A stretch of DNA of 64,000 nt, from positions 219,750-283,749 of the forward strand of contig NZ_JOIJ01000006.1 in the NCBI RefSeq assembly GCF_000719975.1. The letters run 5' to 3'. The notes under the pieces are model-generated. The model was given only the letters and a program-made list of their open reading frames with translations. It ran no database searches and was not told where the DNA came from. Positions 26,932 through 36,085 of the stretch are shown piece by piece; the first letter of the stretch is position 1; every line of letters begins with the position of its first letter. A program made the position numbers and the translations under genes. Origin of the DNA: Prauserella rugosa (GTDB taxonomy: Bacteria; Actinomycetota; Actinomycetes; Mycobacteriales; Pseudonocardiaceae).

Positions 26932-28122
26932 ATGACCGTGGACACGACGCACCCGCGATCCATTCCCTCGGCGGACTGGGTCACCATCCCCGATCTCTAC
27001 GCGGATCCGTACCCGATCTACCGACGCCTCCGCGCCGAGGCACCGATTCACTGGGTTCCCGCGGTCAACCGCTACCTGGTCATCGGGTACGAAGCCTGCC
27101 ACACGATCGAGCTCGACCAGGAACGCTTCACCGCGGACGAGACCAACTCGCTCATGAAGCGCTCGATGGGGCACAGCATGCTCCGCAAGGACGACCCGGA
27201 ACACGACGTCGAACGTAAGGCCTACGGCGGCGTGCTCCGCCCCAAGGCGATCAAACAGGAGTGGAACCAGGTCTTCGAGCGGAGTTTCGCTACCTATCTG
27301 GAACGCCTCCGCGAGGCCGGGCCCGGCGCGGACCTGGTGACGGAATTCGCCGCGCCGTTCGCCGCCGAGAACCTCCGCGTGATCATGGGATTCGAGAACG
27401 CCACCCAGGAGGACGTCCAACGGTGGTCGCAGACCCTGATCGACGGGACCGGGAACTACGCCGACGACCCCGACGTGTGGGCCGCGGCCGAACGCTCCTC
27501 CCGGGAAGTCGACGTGGCCATCGACGAGATGCTGCCGATCCTGCGCGATCGTCCGAACGGCAGCTTGTTGTCGGCACTGGGCGCGTCCGGTATGCCACTC
27601 GAATCGCTGCGAGCGAACTTCAAGATGACCATCGGCGGTGGGCTCAACGAGCCTCGCGACGCGATCGCGACGACGACGTGGGCGCTGCTCAGCCACCCCA
27701 CACAACTCGCCTCCGTGCTCGCCGACGGGCGCTGGTCCGAGGCGTTCGAGGAGTCGATCCGCTGGGTGGCCCCCATCAGCATGTACCCACGCGAAGCCAC
27801 CCGGGACACCGAGCTGTGCGGTCTCCACATCCCCCGGGGTGCGCGCCTCGGCGTCGCGGTCGGTGCCGCGAACCGGGATCCGGAGGTCTTCGTCGACGCC
27901 GAGTCCTACGACATCGACCGCCCCAGGAAACCCCATCTCGCCTTCGGCGGGGGCAACCACTTCTGCGCGGGAGCCTGGGTCGCCCGCGCCTCCGTGGTCA
28001 ATGTCGCGCTGCCGGGTCTGTTCCGCGAGTTGCCGGGCCTGCGGCTCGATCCCGACCGGCCCGCGGTGTGCGGCGGCTGGGTGTTCCGCGGCGTGACCTC
28101 GCTGCCCGTTCTCTGGGACTGA
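26932..28122 (+). CDS. cytochrome P450, GcoA/CYP255-like clan
   Basis: A 396-residue soluble bacterial P450. The heme ligand is Cys345 in FGGGNHFCAGAW and the ExxR pair is in the EESIR segment. The I-helix reads GGGLNEPRDA, with Asn-Glu-Pro where most P450s have an acid-alcohol pair. Guaiacol O-demethylase GcoA has a similar Q-E-P and a similar C terminus (G-W-x-F-R-G-x-T-S-L), as recalled from memory. This suggests oxidation of an aryl ether, but no substrate can be read. It is followed by its own ferredoxin and reductase. A truncated paralogue lies at 46972-47292. Confidence 0.9.
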   Translation: MTVDTTHPRSIPSADWVTIPDLYADPYPIYRRLRAEAPIHWVPAVNRYLVIGYEACHTIELDQERFTADETNSLMKRSMGHSMLRKDDPEHDVERKAYGGVLRPKAIKQEWNQVFERSFATYLERLREAGPGADLVTEFAAPFAAENLRVIMGFENATQEDVQRWSQTLIDGTGNYADDPDVWAAAERSSREVDVAIDEMLPILRDRPNGSLLSALGASGMPLESLRANFKMTIGGGLNEPRDAIATTTWALLSHPTQLASVLADGRWSEAFEESIRWVAPISMYPREATRDTELCGLHIPRGARLGVAVGAANRDPEVFVDAESYDIDRPRKPHLAFGGGNHFCAGAWVARASVVNVALPGLFRELPGLRLDPDRPAVCGGWVFRGVTSLPVLWD

Positions 28123-28152
28123 CCGCCGAATCCGATCTTTCGAGGAGTTCCC

Positions 28153-28479
28153 ATGCCCACAGTGATCTTCCACCACGCCAACGGCGAGACCGACGTCGTC
28201 GAATCGCCCGAGGGCACCTCCGTGATGAAGGTGGCTCTGCAGAACGACGTCGCCGGCATCGTCGGCGAGTGCGGCGGCCAGGCCATGTGCGCGACCTGTC
28301 ACGTCTACGTCCGCGACGGCTACCGCGACCGGTTGCCGGAGATCAGCGAGGACGAAGAGGAGATGCTGGAGTGCACGGCCGCTCCCCGGGATGAGGCCCG
28401 GAGCCGACTCGGGTGCCAGGTGGTGCTCGGCCCGGATCTCGAGGAGGTCGAGGTCGATGTGCCCGGCTCCCAGGTCTGA
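28153..28479 (+). CDS. [2Fe-2S] ferredoxin, putidaredoxin type
   Basis: A 108-residue adrenodoxin/putidaredoxin-like ferredoxin with cluster ligands C40, C46, C49 and C88 (C-x5-C-x2-C-x38-C). It carries electrons from the next gene product to one or both flanking P450s. GAGGAG is well placed before the ATG. The 3' end overlaps the reductase start by 23 bases. Confidence 0.93.
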   Translation: MPTVIFHHANGETDVVESPEGTSVMKVALQNDVAGIVGECGGQAMCATCHVYVRDGYRDRLPEISEDEEEMLECTAAPRDEARSRLGCQVVLGPDLEEVEVDVPGSQV

Positions 28480-29761
28480 AGCGGCCGCCGCGAACGTTGT
28501 CGTGATCGGCGCCGGCCACGCGGGCGCCGCGACGGCCGAGGCCCTCCGGGCCATGGGCCACACCGGCCCGCTGACGCTCGTCGGTGACGAGCCGGCGCCT
28601 CCCTATCAACGGCCGCCGCTGTCGAAGGAGCACCTCGGCCCCGCCGACGCCGAACCGCTTCCCCTGCGGGGCCCGCAGTTCTTCGCCGATCAGCAGATCG
28701 AGCTGTGCACGGGCGTCACGGCCACGATGATCGACCGGACGGGCAGGCGGGTGCACCTCTCCGACGGGCGCGCACTGCCCTACGACCACCTCGTGCTCGC
28801 GTGCGGCGCCGCGAACCGCAGCCTGCCGGTACCCGGCTGCGACCTCGGCGGCGTTCATTCCTTGCGCACCCTCGCCGACGCCGAAGCCGTACGGGCCGCG
28901 ATGGCCGGATGCGACTCCGCGCTCGTCGTCGGAGCCGGGTTCATCGGCCTCGAGTTCGCAGCCGCCGCCCGGAAGCGTGGCATCCCCGTCACCGTGGTGG
29001 AGGCAGCGGAACGTCCCCTGGCCCGTGCGCTGTCGGCCGAGATGGCCGAGCACATCGCCGAGGCGCACCGCAGCACCGGAGTCGACCTGCGCCTCGGTAC
29101 GGGCGTGGCGGCGTTCCTGGACAGCAACGGCAAGGGCAAGGGCAGCGACAACAGCACAGGCACAGGCCGGGTCCGCGGCGCGATCGGCACGGACGGCGCC
29201 GAGTACACCGCCGACCTGGTGCTCGTGGGCATCGGGGTCGTCCCGCGGGACGAGCTCGCCGCACAGGCCGGGCTGGCCGTGGACAACGGGATCGTCGTCG
29301 ACGAGCACCTGCGCACGAGCGACCCCGACATCTATGCGATCGGGGACTGTGCCAGCTTCCCGCATGCATTCACCGGCGCCCGAACGCGTCTCGAGTCGGT
29401 GCAGAACGCCACCGACCAGGCCCGGCACGTGGCGGCGGCGATTCTGGGCCGCGAGGACCCCGGTGGATACCGGGAGCTGCCGTGGTTCTGGAGCCACCAG
29501 GGGCAGTTGAAGCTGCAGATCGCCGGCCTCCGACTGCCCGGCGACCGTGCGTTCGTCCTCGGCGACCGTGCCGAGGGCAGGTTCTCCGTGTGCTGCTACC
29601 GCGGGGAACGACTCGTCGCCGTGGAATCGCTGAATCGACCGGCCGACCACATGGCCGCCCGCAAGCTGCTGGCGCAGGGACGTTCGCCCGCACCGGAGCA
29701 GCTGGCCGACCCCGACTTCTCGTTGAAGGGCTTCGCCAGGGCGCTCGCACCCACCCCCTGA
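28457..29761 (+). CDS. FAD-dependent ferredoxin reductase
   Basis: A 434-residue putidaredoxin-reductase-like flavoprotein. FAD- and NAD-binding folds start at VVVIGAGHAGAATAEAL and ALVVGAGFIGLEFAA, and YAIGDCASFP is the second FAD contact. ATG at 28457 is preferred because GAGGAGG lies 9 bases before it; it overlaps the ferredoxin gene. A low-complexity Gly/Ser/Lys/Asn/Thr insert (near 29120-29170) loops out of the NAD domain. It supplies electrons to the ferredoxin of this cluster. Confidence 0.92.
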   Translation: MCPAPRSEAAAANVVVIGAGHAGAATAEALRAMGHTGPLTLVGDEPAPPYQRPPLSKEHLGPADAEPLPLRGPQFFADQQIELCTGVTATMIDRTGRRVHLSDGRALPYDHLVLACGAANRSLPVPGCDLGGVHSLRTLADAEAVRAAMAGCDSALVVGAGFIGLEFAAAARKRGIPVTVVEAAERPLARALSAEMAEHIAEAHRSTGVDLRLGTGVAAFLDSNGKGKGSDNSTGTGRVRGAIGTDGAEYTADLVLVGIGVVPRDELAAQAGLAVDNGIVVDEHLRTSDPDIYAIGDCASFPHAFTGARTRLESVQNATDQARHVAAAILGREDPGGYRELPWFWSHQGQLKLQIAGLRLPGDRAFVLGDRAEGRFSVCCYRGERLVAVESLNRPADHMAARKLLAQGRSPAPEQLADPDFSLKGFARALAPTP

Positions 29762-29787
29762 GCACACAAACACCCCGAGGAACCGCC

Positions 29788-30987
29788 ATGACCACGCCCA
29801 CCACCGAGGCGCCCATCGCCGACTGGGTCGATCCCGCGGACCTGATGCGCGACCCCTACCCCACCTACCGACGGCTGGTGCGCGACATGCCCGTGGCCTG
29901 GGTACCGGCGCTCGGCCGATACCTGGTGACCGCGTCCGAGGCCTGCCGTGCCATCGAGGAGGACCAGGAAACATTCTCCGCTGCGGTGCGCGGTAGCGGC
30001 GCGACCATGGCCAGAGCCATGGGCGCGACGCCGATGCTGCGCAAGGACGACCCCGACCATGCCCGGGAACGCACAGCGATCAACACGACGCTGCGCCCGA
30101 AGAGCCTGCGAGCGCACTGGGCGCCGATCTTCGAGCGGAACGCGCGCACGCACCTGGAGACCCTGCGCTCCTGCGGCCCGGACGAGGCCGATCTCAACCG
30201 GGACTACGCGGCACCGGTGGCGTCGCAGAACCTCATCGACCTGCTGGGGCTCAGGGACGTGACCGTCGACGATCTCCGCCGGTGGTCCCACGCATTCATC
30301 GCAGGCACGGGAAATCTGCTCGACGACGCGGAGATATGGCGTCGCTGTGACGCAGCCCAAGACGAGGTCGATGCGCTACTGGCCGAGCTCATCCCGTTCT
30401 ATCGGAAGGCGCCCGACGAATCCATCACCTCGGCGCTGATCGCGAGCGGTCTTCCCGTCGAGCAGGTCACCGCGAACGTCAAACTGGTGATCTCCGGCGG
30501 CATGAACGAGCCCCAGCACGCCGTGACGAACGCGGTCTGGGCGCTGTCCCGGCACCCCGCGCAGCGCCGCCGCGTCCTCGCCGACCCGTCCCTGTGGGCG
30601 AAGGTGTTCGACGAGGTCGTCCGCTGGCAGTCGCCGATCGGCATGTATCCGAGGGAGACCACTCGGGCGGTCACGCTGCACGGCGTGGCACTGCCGGCCG
30701 GAGCGCCCCTCGGGGTGGTCGTCGCTGCGGCCAACCGCGACCCGGACGCGTTCGCCCGTCCCGACGAGTTCGACATCGACCGTGAGCGCAGGCCGCACCT
30801 GGCGTTCGGCAGCGGCGTACACCTCTGCGCCGGGCACTGGGCCGCCCGGATCGCCATCGGCGACGTCGCGGTCCCGTTGCTGTACGCCGAGCTCCCGGAC
30901 CTGCGCACGGACCCGCGGCGTCCCGAGTCCTGGGACGGCTGGGTCTTCCGCGGCTTGACCGAGCTGCCCGTGACTTGGCACGCGTGA
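29788..30987 (+). CDS. cytochrome P450, second of the cluster
   Basis: A 399-residue P450 clearly paralogous to the one at 26932. The heme ligand is Cys347 in FGSGVHLCAGHW; the I-helix reads SGGMNEPQHA, again with Asn-Glu-Pro, and the C terminus is GWVFRGLTELPVTW. It shares the ferredoxin and reductase encoded just upstream. Two related P450s in one unit may divide substrates, or one may act on a second ether group (inference). Confidence 0.9.
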   Translation: MTTPTTEAPIADWVDPADLMRDPYPTYRRLVRDMPVAWVPALGRYLVTASEACRAIEEDQETFSAAVRGSGATMARAMGATPMLRKDDPDHARERTAINTTLRPKSLRAHWAPIFERNARTHLETLRSCGPDEADLNRDYAAPVASQNLIDLLGLRDVTVDDLRRWSHAFIAGTGNLLDDAEIWRRCDAAQDEVDALLAELIPFYRKAPDESITSALIASGLPVEQVTANVKLVISGGMNEPQHAVTNAVWALSRHPAQRRRVLADPSLWAKVFDEVVRWQSPIGMYPRETTRAVTLHGVALPAGAPLGVVVAAANRDPDAFARPDEFDIDRERRPHLAFGSGVHLCAGHWAARIAIGDVAVPLLYAELPDLRTDPRRPESWDGWVFRGLTELPVTWHA

Positions 30988-31073
30988 CCGCACCTCCCGG
31001 CACCGTCCGCCGCTCTCCCCGGCGGCGCCGTTTCACCTCGGTGCCGTTTCACCTCAACGAAGAGGAACAGAGA

Positions 31074-32498
31074 ATGCCGAACACATCCCCATCGACGCCC
31101 TCGTCGACACCCCCATTCGCTGCACACACGACCGCACAGAACTCACGGCGCGTGGCCTTCGCGACGGTCATCGGTACGACCATCGAGTGGTACGACTTCT
31201 TCATCTACGGCACGGCCGCCGGGCTCGTGTTCACCCAGCTGTTCTTCGCACCGGCAGGTCCGCAGATCGGACTGCTGCTGTCGTTCGCGACCGTCGGGAT
31301 CAGCTTCGTCTTCCGGCCGCTCGGCGCGTTCCTCGCCGGCCACTTCGGCGACCGCATCGGCAGACGCGCCATGCTCGTCATCACGCTGGTGATGATGGGC
31401 GGGGCGACGGCCGTCATCGGGCTCCTGCCGACCTACGAGGACGCGGGCGTACTCGCCCCGATCCTGCTGCTGGTCCTGCGCATCCTGCAGGGGATCTCGG
31501 CCGGTGGCGAGTGGGGCGGTGCCGTCCTGATGGCCGTCGAGCACGCCCCGGCACATCGTCGCGGCCGCGCGGGAGCGTTCCCGCAGATCGGCGTACCGCT
31601 CGGAATGCTGCTCGCCTCCGGTGTGACGGCGTTGATGACCGGCGTGATCGCGCCGGGACAGGCCTTCCTCGACTGGGGCTGGCGGATCCCGTTCCTGCTG
31701 AGCACGGTGTTGATCGGCGTGGGCTACGTGGTTCGGCGCGCCGTCGACGAAAGCCCCGTGTTCGCCGAGATGGCAGCGAAGAAGCAGCGCACCAAGGCGC
31801 CCATCGTCGAGCTGTTCCGCAGGCATTGGCTGCTCATCGTCCTCGCCGCCTTCGTCTTCGCGGGGAACAACGCCGCGGGGTACATGACCACCGGCGGCTT
31901 CATCACCAACTACGCCACCGACCCCGAAGGAGAGGTCGCGCTCGAGCGAACCCCGGTGCTGCTGGCCATCACCGGCGCGGCCGCCCTGTGGACCCTGACG
32001 ACGTTCCTGTCGGGCATCATGGCCGACCGCTTCGGCCGTAAACGCACCTATCTGATCGGCTACGCCAGCCTGATCCTGACCGTGATCCCGATGTTCGCCC
32101 TGGTCAACACCGGCCGCATCTGGCCGCTCTTCCTGGGCCTCGCGCTGTTCACCGTCGGTCTGGGCCTCGCGTACGGCCCTCAGTCCGCCTGGTATGCCGA
32201 GATCTTCCCGGCCTCTGTGCGGTTCTCCGGGGTGGCGATCTCGTACGCGCTCGGCGCGATCCTCGGCGGTGCGTTCGCACCGATGATCGCCACGACGCTG
32301 GTCCAGGCGACCGGGAGCATCTACACGGTGGCCGGCTACCTGCTCGTCATGTTCGCGCTCGCCGTCGTCGCCTGCGCACTCCTGCGGGACCGCACCGGAA
32401 TCGACCTCGGTGTCGACAACCAGGCCGAGCAGGAGCGCGGGGCGACCGTGTTCTCGCAGGCCGGCTCCTCGGCCGACCTGGCGGCACACGTGCGATAG
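31074..32498 (+). CDS. MFS transporter, metabolite:H+ symporter family
   Basis: A 474-residue, 12-helix permease with the family motif GTTIEWYDFFIYGTAAGL in helix 1 and GHFGDRIGRR in the loop between helices 2 and 3. Family members import aromatic or organic acids, betaines or shikimate with protons. ATG at 31074 follows GAGGA; the open frame before it is not coding. It probably imports the P450 substrate. A similar transporter is encoded at 52025-53404. Confidence 0.9.
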   Translation: MPNTSPSTPSSTPPFAAHTTAQNSRRVAFATVIGTTIEWYDFFIYGTAAGLVFTQLFFAPAGPQIGLLLSFATVGISFVFRPLGAFLAGHFGDRIGRRAMLVITLVMMGGATAVIGLLPTYEDAGVLAPILLLVLRILQGISAGGEWGGAVLMAVEHAPAHRRGRAGAFPQIGVPLGMLLASGVTALMTGVIAPGQAFLDWGWRIPFLLSTVLIGVGYVVRRAVDESPVFAEMAAKKQRTKAPIVELFRRHWLLIVLAAFVFAGNNAAGYMTTGGFITNYATDPEGEVALERTPVLLAITGAAALWTLTTFLSGIMADRFGRKRTYLIGYASLILTVIPMFALVNTGRIWPLFLGLALFTVGLGLAYGPQSAWYAEIFPASVRFSGVAISYALGAILGGAFAPMIATTLVQATGSIYTVAGYLLVMFALAVVACALLRDRTGIDLGVDNQAEQERGATVFSQAGSSADLAAHVR

Positions 32499-32502
32499 GT
32501 CC

Positions 32503-32573
32503 CGGCCGCCCGCCCGACGTCGTCGACGGCGGGCGGCCGCACGGGGCTCGGCGTTCACCGCGACGCCGAGCCC
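32503..32573 (+). terminator. two tandem GC-rich hairpins after the P450/MFS operon
   Basis: First hairpin: arms 32503-32514 and 32528-32539, a perfect 12-bp stem. Second: GGGCTCGGCGT (32544-32554) and ACGCCGAGCCC (32563-32573), a perfect 11-bp stem with an 8-base loop. They lie directly after the MFS stop codon and before the AraC gene, so they likely end the P450 transcript. Confidence 0.7.
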
Positions 32574-32633
32574 GGCCGGGCGCGATACTCTCCGGGTTCG
32601 AGCGCCAACGTCGTCGCTACGGAAGGAGCGCGC

Positions 32634-33662
32634 ATGACCGGATCAACGGTCGCGGGTGTGCGCGGCGAAGCCCCCCTGCCCCCGGTTGCCTTCGCCACCG
32701 AGTCGGTGCTCGCGTGGCAGCGCGTGGTGTCGTCGTCGTTCGTGCCCCTGGTGGTCGACGACCTCAGCGACGGGCGGTTCGCCGGCACCATTCGCGGCCG
32801 GGTCATCGACGGGGTGTTCTTCTCCCGACTGCGGGTCAGCCCCCACGAGGTGCACCGCACGCCGGCGCTCATCGACGCCTCCGAGCGGCTGTTCTACAAG
32901 ATCATGCTGCTGGTCGACGGCCGCGGCGAGCTCGTACAGGACGCCCGCAGCGCGACGTTGGTGCCGGGAAGTGTGACCGTCTACGACACCGCACGGCCGT
33001 ACGATCTGCGCTTCCCGGACCACGTCGACGCCGTCGTGATCATGTTTCCGCGCGATCTGATCGACCCGAGCCCCGACCACGTCCGCGCTATCACGGCGAT
33101 CTCACTGGGCCCCGAGGAACGACTGACCAGGCTGGTCACCCCGCTGTTGACGGAGCTCTCCAGCGACTTCGGTGCACTGGAGGGACCCGTCGCAGCGCGG
33201 GTGGTACGCACCGCCGTGGACCTGATCTCCGCGCTGCTGAGCACCGCGGCCCTGGCCCACACCGCGGAGGGCGACCACGAGCACCTGTCGCTGATGCTGC
33301 GCATCCGCCAGTACATCACCGACAACCTCGGCGATGCCGACCTCAATCCGGACAGCATCGCCCGCGCGGTCTACATCTCCACGCGCCACCTGCATGCGCT
33401 TTTTCACGAGCAGGGCACGACCGTCTCGGCGTGGATCCGCGAACAACGGATCGACGCGATCCGCAGGGAACTGGCCGATCCGCTGCATGCCAACCGGTCG
33501 ATCGCCGACATCGCCACCAGCTGGGGCTATCCGGACGCGTCCCATTTCTCGCGCACGTTCCGCCACCAGGTCGGGCTCTCGCCCAGCGCGTTCCGCCGCG
33601 CCGCACGGTCCGACGCGCGGCGCGGCGAACCGCGGCCGGCTCAGGGAGAGGCCACCGGATAG
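32634..33662 (+). CDS. AraC/XylS family regulator
   Basis: A 342-residue regulator with an N-terminal cupin-like sensing domain (about 60-190, FYKIMLLVDGRGELVQDARSA, then VTVYDT) and a C-terminal double helix-turn-helix (about 225-325, with SIADIATSWGYPDASHFSRTFR). This resembles the regulators of aromatic and ether pathways, including the AraC-type EthR. AAGGAG precedes the ATG. Its 3' end overlaps the convergent EthD-like gene by 22 bp. It probably controls the P450 cluster and/or the StyA-like genes. Confidence 0.9.
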   Translation: MTGSTVAGVRGEAPLPPVAFATESVLAWQRVVSSSFVPLVVDDLSDGRFAGTIRGRVIDGVFFSRLRVSPHEVHRTPALIDASERLFYKIMLLVDGRGELVQDARSATLVPGSVTVYDTARPYDLRFPDHVDAVVIMFPRDLIDPSPDHVRAITAISLGPEERLTRLVTPLLTELSSDFGALEGPVAARVVRTAVDLISALLSTAALAHTAEGDHEHLSLMLRIRQYITDNLGDADLNPDSIARAVYISTRHLHALFHEQGTTVSAWIREQRIDAIRRELADPLHANRSIADIATSWGYPDASHFSRTFRHQVGLSPSAFRRAARSDARRGEPRPAQGEATG

Positions 33663-33943
33663 TCGAGCACGATCGCGCCCCCGGTGGCGTAGTTCGGCAC
33701 ATCGGCCTGCACCGCTTCGCCCTCCGGCGAGGACAACGCGGCCGCCAGTGTCTCGGCATCGGGGAAATCGGCCTCGAACACGGCGAAGTAGTTCTCCTCC
33801 GGCGCCGAACGCACCGACAGGCTGTACCGCCAATCGAGCATGCCCGGCAACTGCGCAGCCAGCGGCAGGTGCGTGTTCTCGTAGTACGACCGGAACGCCT
33901 CGGGGTCGGTCGGATGCGGGTAGAGGACCAACAGTTTGTGCAT
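33641..33943 (-). CDS. EthD family protein
   Basis: A 100-residue ferredoxin-like alpha/beta protein with the EthD pattern KLLVLYPHPTDPEAFRSYYENTH near the start and a late PNYATGGAIVLDYP. EthD is required for ethyl-tert-butyl-ether oxidation by the EthABCD P450 system, though its biochemistry is unknown. The start codon shares one base with the stop of the StyA-like gene upstream, so the two are coupled. Here it accompanies P450, ferredoxin, reductase and AraC genes as in eth clusters. Confidence 0.88.
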   Translation of the reverse strand: MHKLLVLYPHPTDPEAFRSYYENTHLPLAAQLPGMLDWRYSLSVRSAPEENYFAVFEADFPDAETLAAALSSPEGEAVQADVPNYATGGAIVLDYPVASP

Positions 33944-35202
33944 CAGTGCGCCTTCGCGTCGGTGGGATCCTGGCCGATCTCGGCATGGCGGGCGATCGCG
34001 GCGTCCACGCGTTCAGGGGTGGCCACCATGTCGCCGTTGCGGTGGGGATAGCTGAAGTTCTCGGTGAACTCGTCGCACAACGTGCGCATCTGCGACATCG
34101 CGCCGATGAGCTTCTGCAGATGCGGCGGCGTGGGCGTCTCGATCATGGTGTTCACCCATGTGCTCAGCCCGTCGACGCGTTCCCTGCGCCGCAATGCGAC
34201 CTTCTGCGCAAAACGCTCGTCGACCACTCCGTCCTCGATGATCGCGTCCGCGGCCACCTGCGCCTCGAACGACGCGGAGTTGGCGCCCTGCCCGGTCACC
34301 GGGTCCACGGTGGCGTGCGCGTCGCCCAGGGCCAACACGACGGTTCCGTCGGCGAGCAGCCGGTAGTCCTCACGCACCACCGGGCGCACCGCGCCCTGCA
34401 GGATGTCACCGGGACGCATCAGGGCGAACCGGGATTCGTCGATGCGTTCGTACACCGTCGGGTGGTGTTCCTTCAGCTTCTCGAGGGTGAGCTTGCGGTA
34501 GGCCTCGGGGTCCTCGGACTGCTTCTGCGTCATCAGCACCTCGAGGTCGCCGCCGGGCACGTTCTCGAACAGCAACGCACTGGCCCAGCCGTCGAAAGTG
34601 GTGATGGGCAGGTCGAGCAGTTCGCCGTGACCGGGCGAGATGCTCAGGGTCACCGCGCGCGGTTCGGTCTGCGCCACGCCGTCCCAGAAGCCCACCGCCA
34701 GGTGCCGCTGCGGCTTCGCATAGGGCGAGACGTCGGGCCGTTCGCCGAAGTACTCCGCGAACGAGCGTTTGCCCGCGGCGACCACGATCAGGTCGTGCAC
34801 GCGCGCGAGCCGGTCGAAGTCGGCGGGCTCGATCGAACGCTGCTCGATGGTCCCACCGCGCTCCTCGTACTCGGCCATCAACCGCGGCAGGTAGATCCGG
34901 TAGTCCAGCACCCGGGACGGGCGCAGGAAGTCGCCGCGGAACACCGGAGGACCGTCCGGAACGTTCAGGTGGTGGTAGTGCACCTGGTAGCCGTACTCGT
35001 CGGCAGGCCAGAAGTCGACGCCCATCGCCTGTTCCCTGGCGATGGTCGGCGCGTGGTGCGACACGCTGTTCTGCGGCGGTCCCGACGCGATCTGCTCGGC
35101 GGTCTGGTTCGTGTAGATCCGGGTGCGGACCCCGGCCTGCTGGAGCAGCAGCGCGAGGTGCAGCCCCGCCGTGCCCGCTCCGATGATCCCGATGTCTGGC
35201 AT
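33943..35202 (-). CDS. FAD monooxygenase, styrene monooxygenase StyA-like
   Basis: A 419-residue group E flavoprotein. The N-terminal fold opens with IGIIGAGTAGLHLALLLQQ and DP-like motif GDAHATVDPVTGQGANSAS contacts FAD. StyA enzymes epoxidise styrene or oxidise indole using reduced FAD from a separate reductase, and a flavin reductase gene is divergent at 35535. A second, dissimilar copy is at 49771. The natural substrate could be another vinyl- or N-containing aromatic. Confidence 0.85.
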   Translation of the reverse strand: MPDIGIIGAGTAGLHLALLLQQAGVRTRIYTNQTAEQIASGPPQNSVSHHAPTIAREQAMGVDFWPADEYGYQVHYHHLNVPDGPPVFRGDFLRPSRVLDYRIYLPRLMAEYEERGGTIEQRSIEPADFDRLARVHDLIVVAAGKRSFAEYFGERPDVSPYAKPQRHLAVGFWDGVAQTEPRAVTLSISPGHGELLDLPITTFDGWASALLFENVPGGDLEVLMTQKQSEDPEAYRKLTLEKLKEHHPTVYERIDESRFALMRPGDILQGAVRPVVREDYRLLADGTVVLALGDAHATVDPVTGQGANSASFEAQVAADAIIEDGVVDERFAQKVALRRRERVDGLSTWVNTMIETPTPPHLQKLIGAMSQMRTLCDEFTENFSYPHRNGDMVATPERVDAAIARHAEIGQDPTDAKAH

Positions 35203-35534
35203 CTGCGTCTCCTCGTTGAGCCGTGCCCGTGGTAGCGCCGACGTGGTCGGCCGCCGTCATCCTGACGCGCGGAGTGCGTCCCGGCACAGCCTCACGTGCC
35301 GCTGTTCGCTCAGGCGCAGAAGCGGTGCACTGGCTGTCAACTCGCCGCACCGGCCGCCCTGCGATGCCCGGGTCGCACTGTCCAACGGACGCACGAGTCT
35401 GTGCAACCACGGCAAGGCAGCGGAATCGGGGTAGCGGCCGTCACCTCCGGTTGCGGACGCTGCGTGAGGCAGATGTACCTCCGGCGCCGACCCCACCGCA
35501 TGTCGGCGACCCCGAAAGACAGGAGCGATCGACG
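35203..35534. other. divergent promoter region between StyA-like and flavin reductase genes
   Basis: This 332-base gap holds no open reading frame with a ribosome site and no strong hairpin. The flavin reductase has AGGAG at 35521-35525. The stretch presumably carries two promoters and a regulator site, but no motif stands out. Confidence 0.4.
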
Positions 35535-36035
35535 ATGACCGCACCGTCCACCGCAGCTGCTGCCTACGAGGACCCGGCCGAGCTCGCGCAGGTGCTGCGC
35601 GGCTGCCTCGGCCGGTTCGCGACCGGCGTCGCCGTGGTCACGTTCGACGGCGTGTCGAAACGCCACGGGCTGACGGTCAATTCGTTCACCTCGGTGTCGC
35701 TCGACCCGCCACTCGTGCTCGTGGCCATTCAGCGATCGGTGCGTGCCCACGCACTGCTGAGTGGCAGGCCGTTCACGGTCAACGTGCTCGGCGCCGACCA
35801 GCGTGACGTGGCGATGCACTTCGCGGGCAAGCCGAACCTCGAGCCCGACTGGGTCGAGGGTGCCTACGCTCCCCGGTTGGCCGGCCCCGCCTCGTGGTTC
35901 GAATGCACCCCGTGGGCCGAGCACGACGGCGGCGACCACACCCTGTTCCTGGGCCGGGTCGAACACTTCGGCCATCGCAGGGGCGACTGCCTGGCCTTCG
36001 TCGACGGCGGTTTCGTCACCATTCCCGAGGCGTGA
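35535..36035 (+). CDS. flavin reductase, HpaC/StyB-like
   Basis: A 166-residue split-barrel flavin reductase with the family block GVAVVTFDGVSKRHGLTVNSFTSVSLDPP, supplying reduced FAD or FMN to a two-component monooxygenase. ATG at 35535 has AGGAG 9 bases upstream; the open frame before it is not coding. The partner is most likely the divergent StyA-like enzyme. A strong terminator follows 6 bases after the stop. Confidence 0.9.
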   Translation: MTAPSTAAAAYEDPAELAQVLRGCLGRFATGVAVVTFDGVSKRHGLTVNSFTSVSLDPPLVLVAIQRSVRAHALLSGRPFTVNVLGADQRDVAMHFAGKPNLEPDWVEGAYAPRLAGPASWFECTPWAEHDGGDHTLFLGRVEHFGHRRGDCLAFVDGGFVTIPEA

Positions 36036-36041
36036 TCCCGG

Positions 36042-36069
36042 GCGGGTCCCCGGGTTGCCGGGGACCCGC
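36042..36069. terminator. bidirectional terminator hairpin
   Basis: GCGGGTCCCCGG (36042-36053) and CCGGGGACCCGC (36058-36069) form a perfect 12-bp stem with a GTTG loop. It sits between the convergent flavin reductase and aldehyde dehydrogenase genes and can serve both. Confidence 0.8.
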
Positions 36070-36085
36070 GCGGGATCTCGTCCGG

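Noticed and set aside
29115..29175. Short GGCAAGGGCAAGG / CACAGGCACAGG repeats as a possible tandem-repeat element
   Set aside because: They are in frame inside the ferredoxin reductase and encode a short low-complexity loop; no array or spacer structure.
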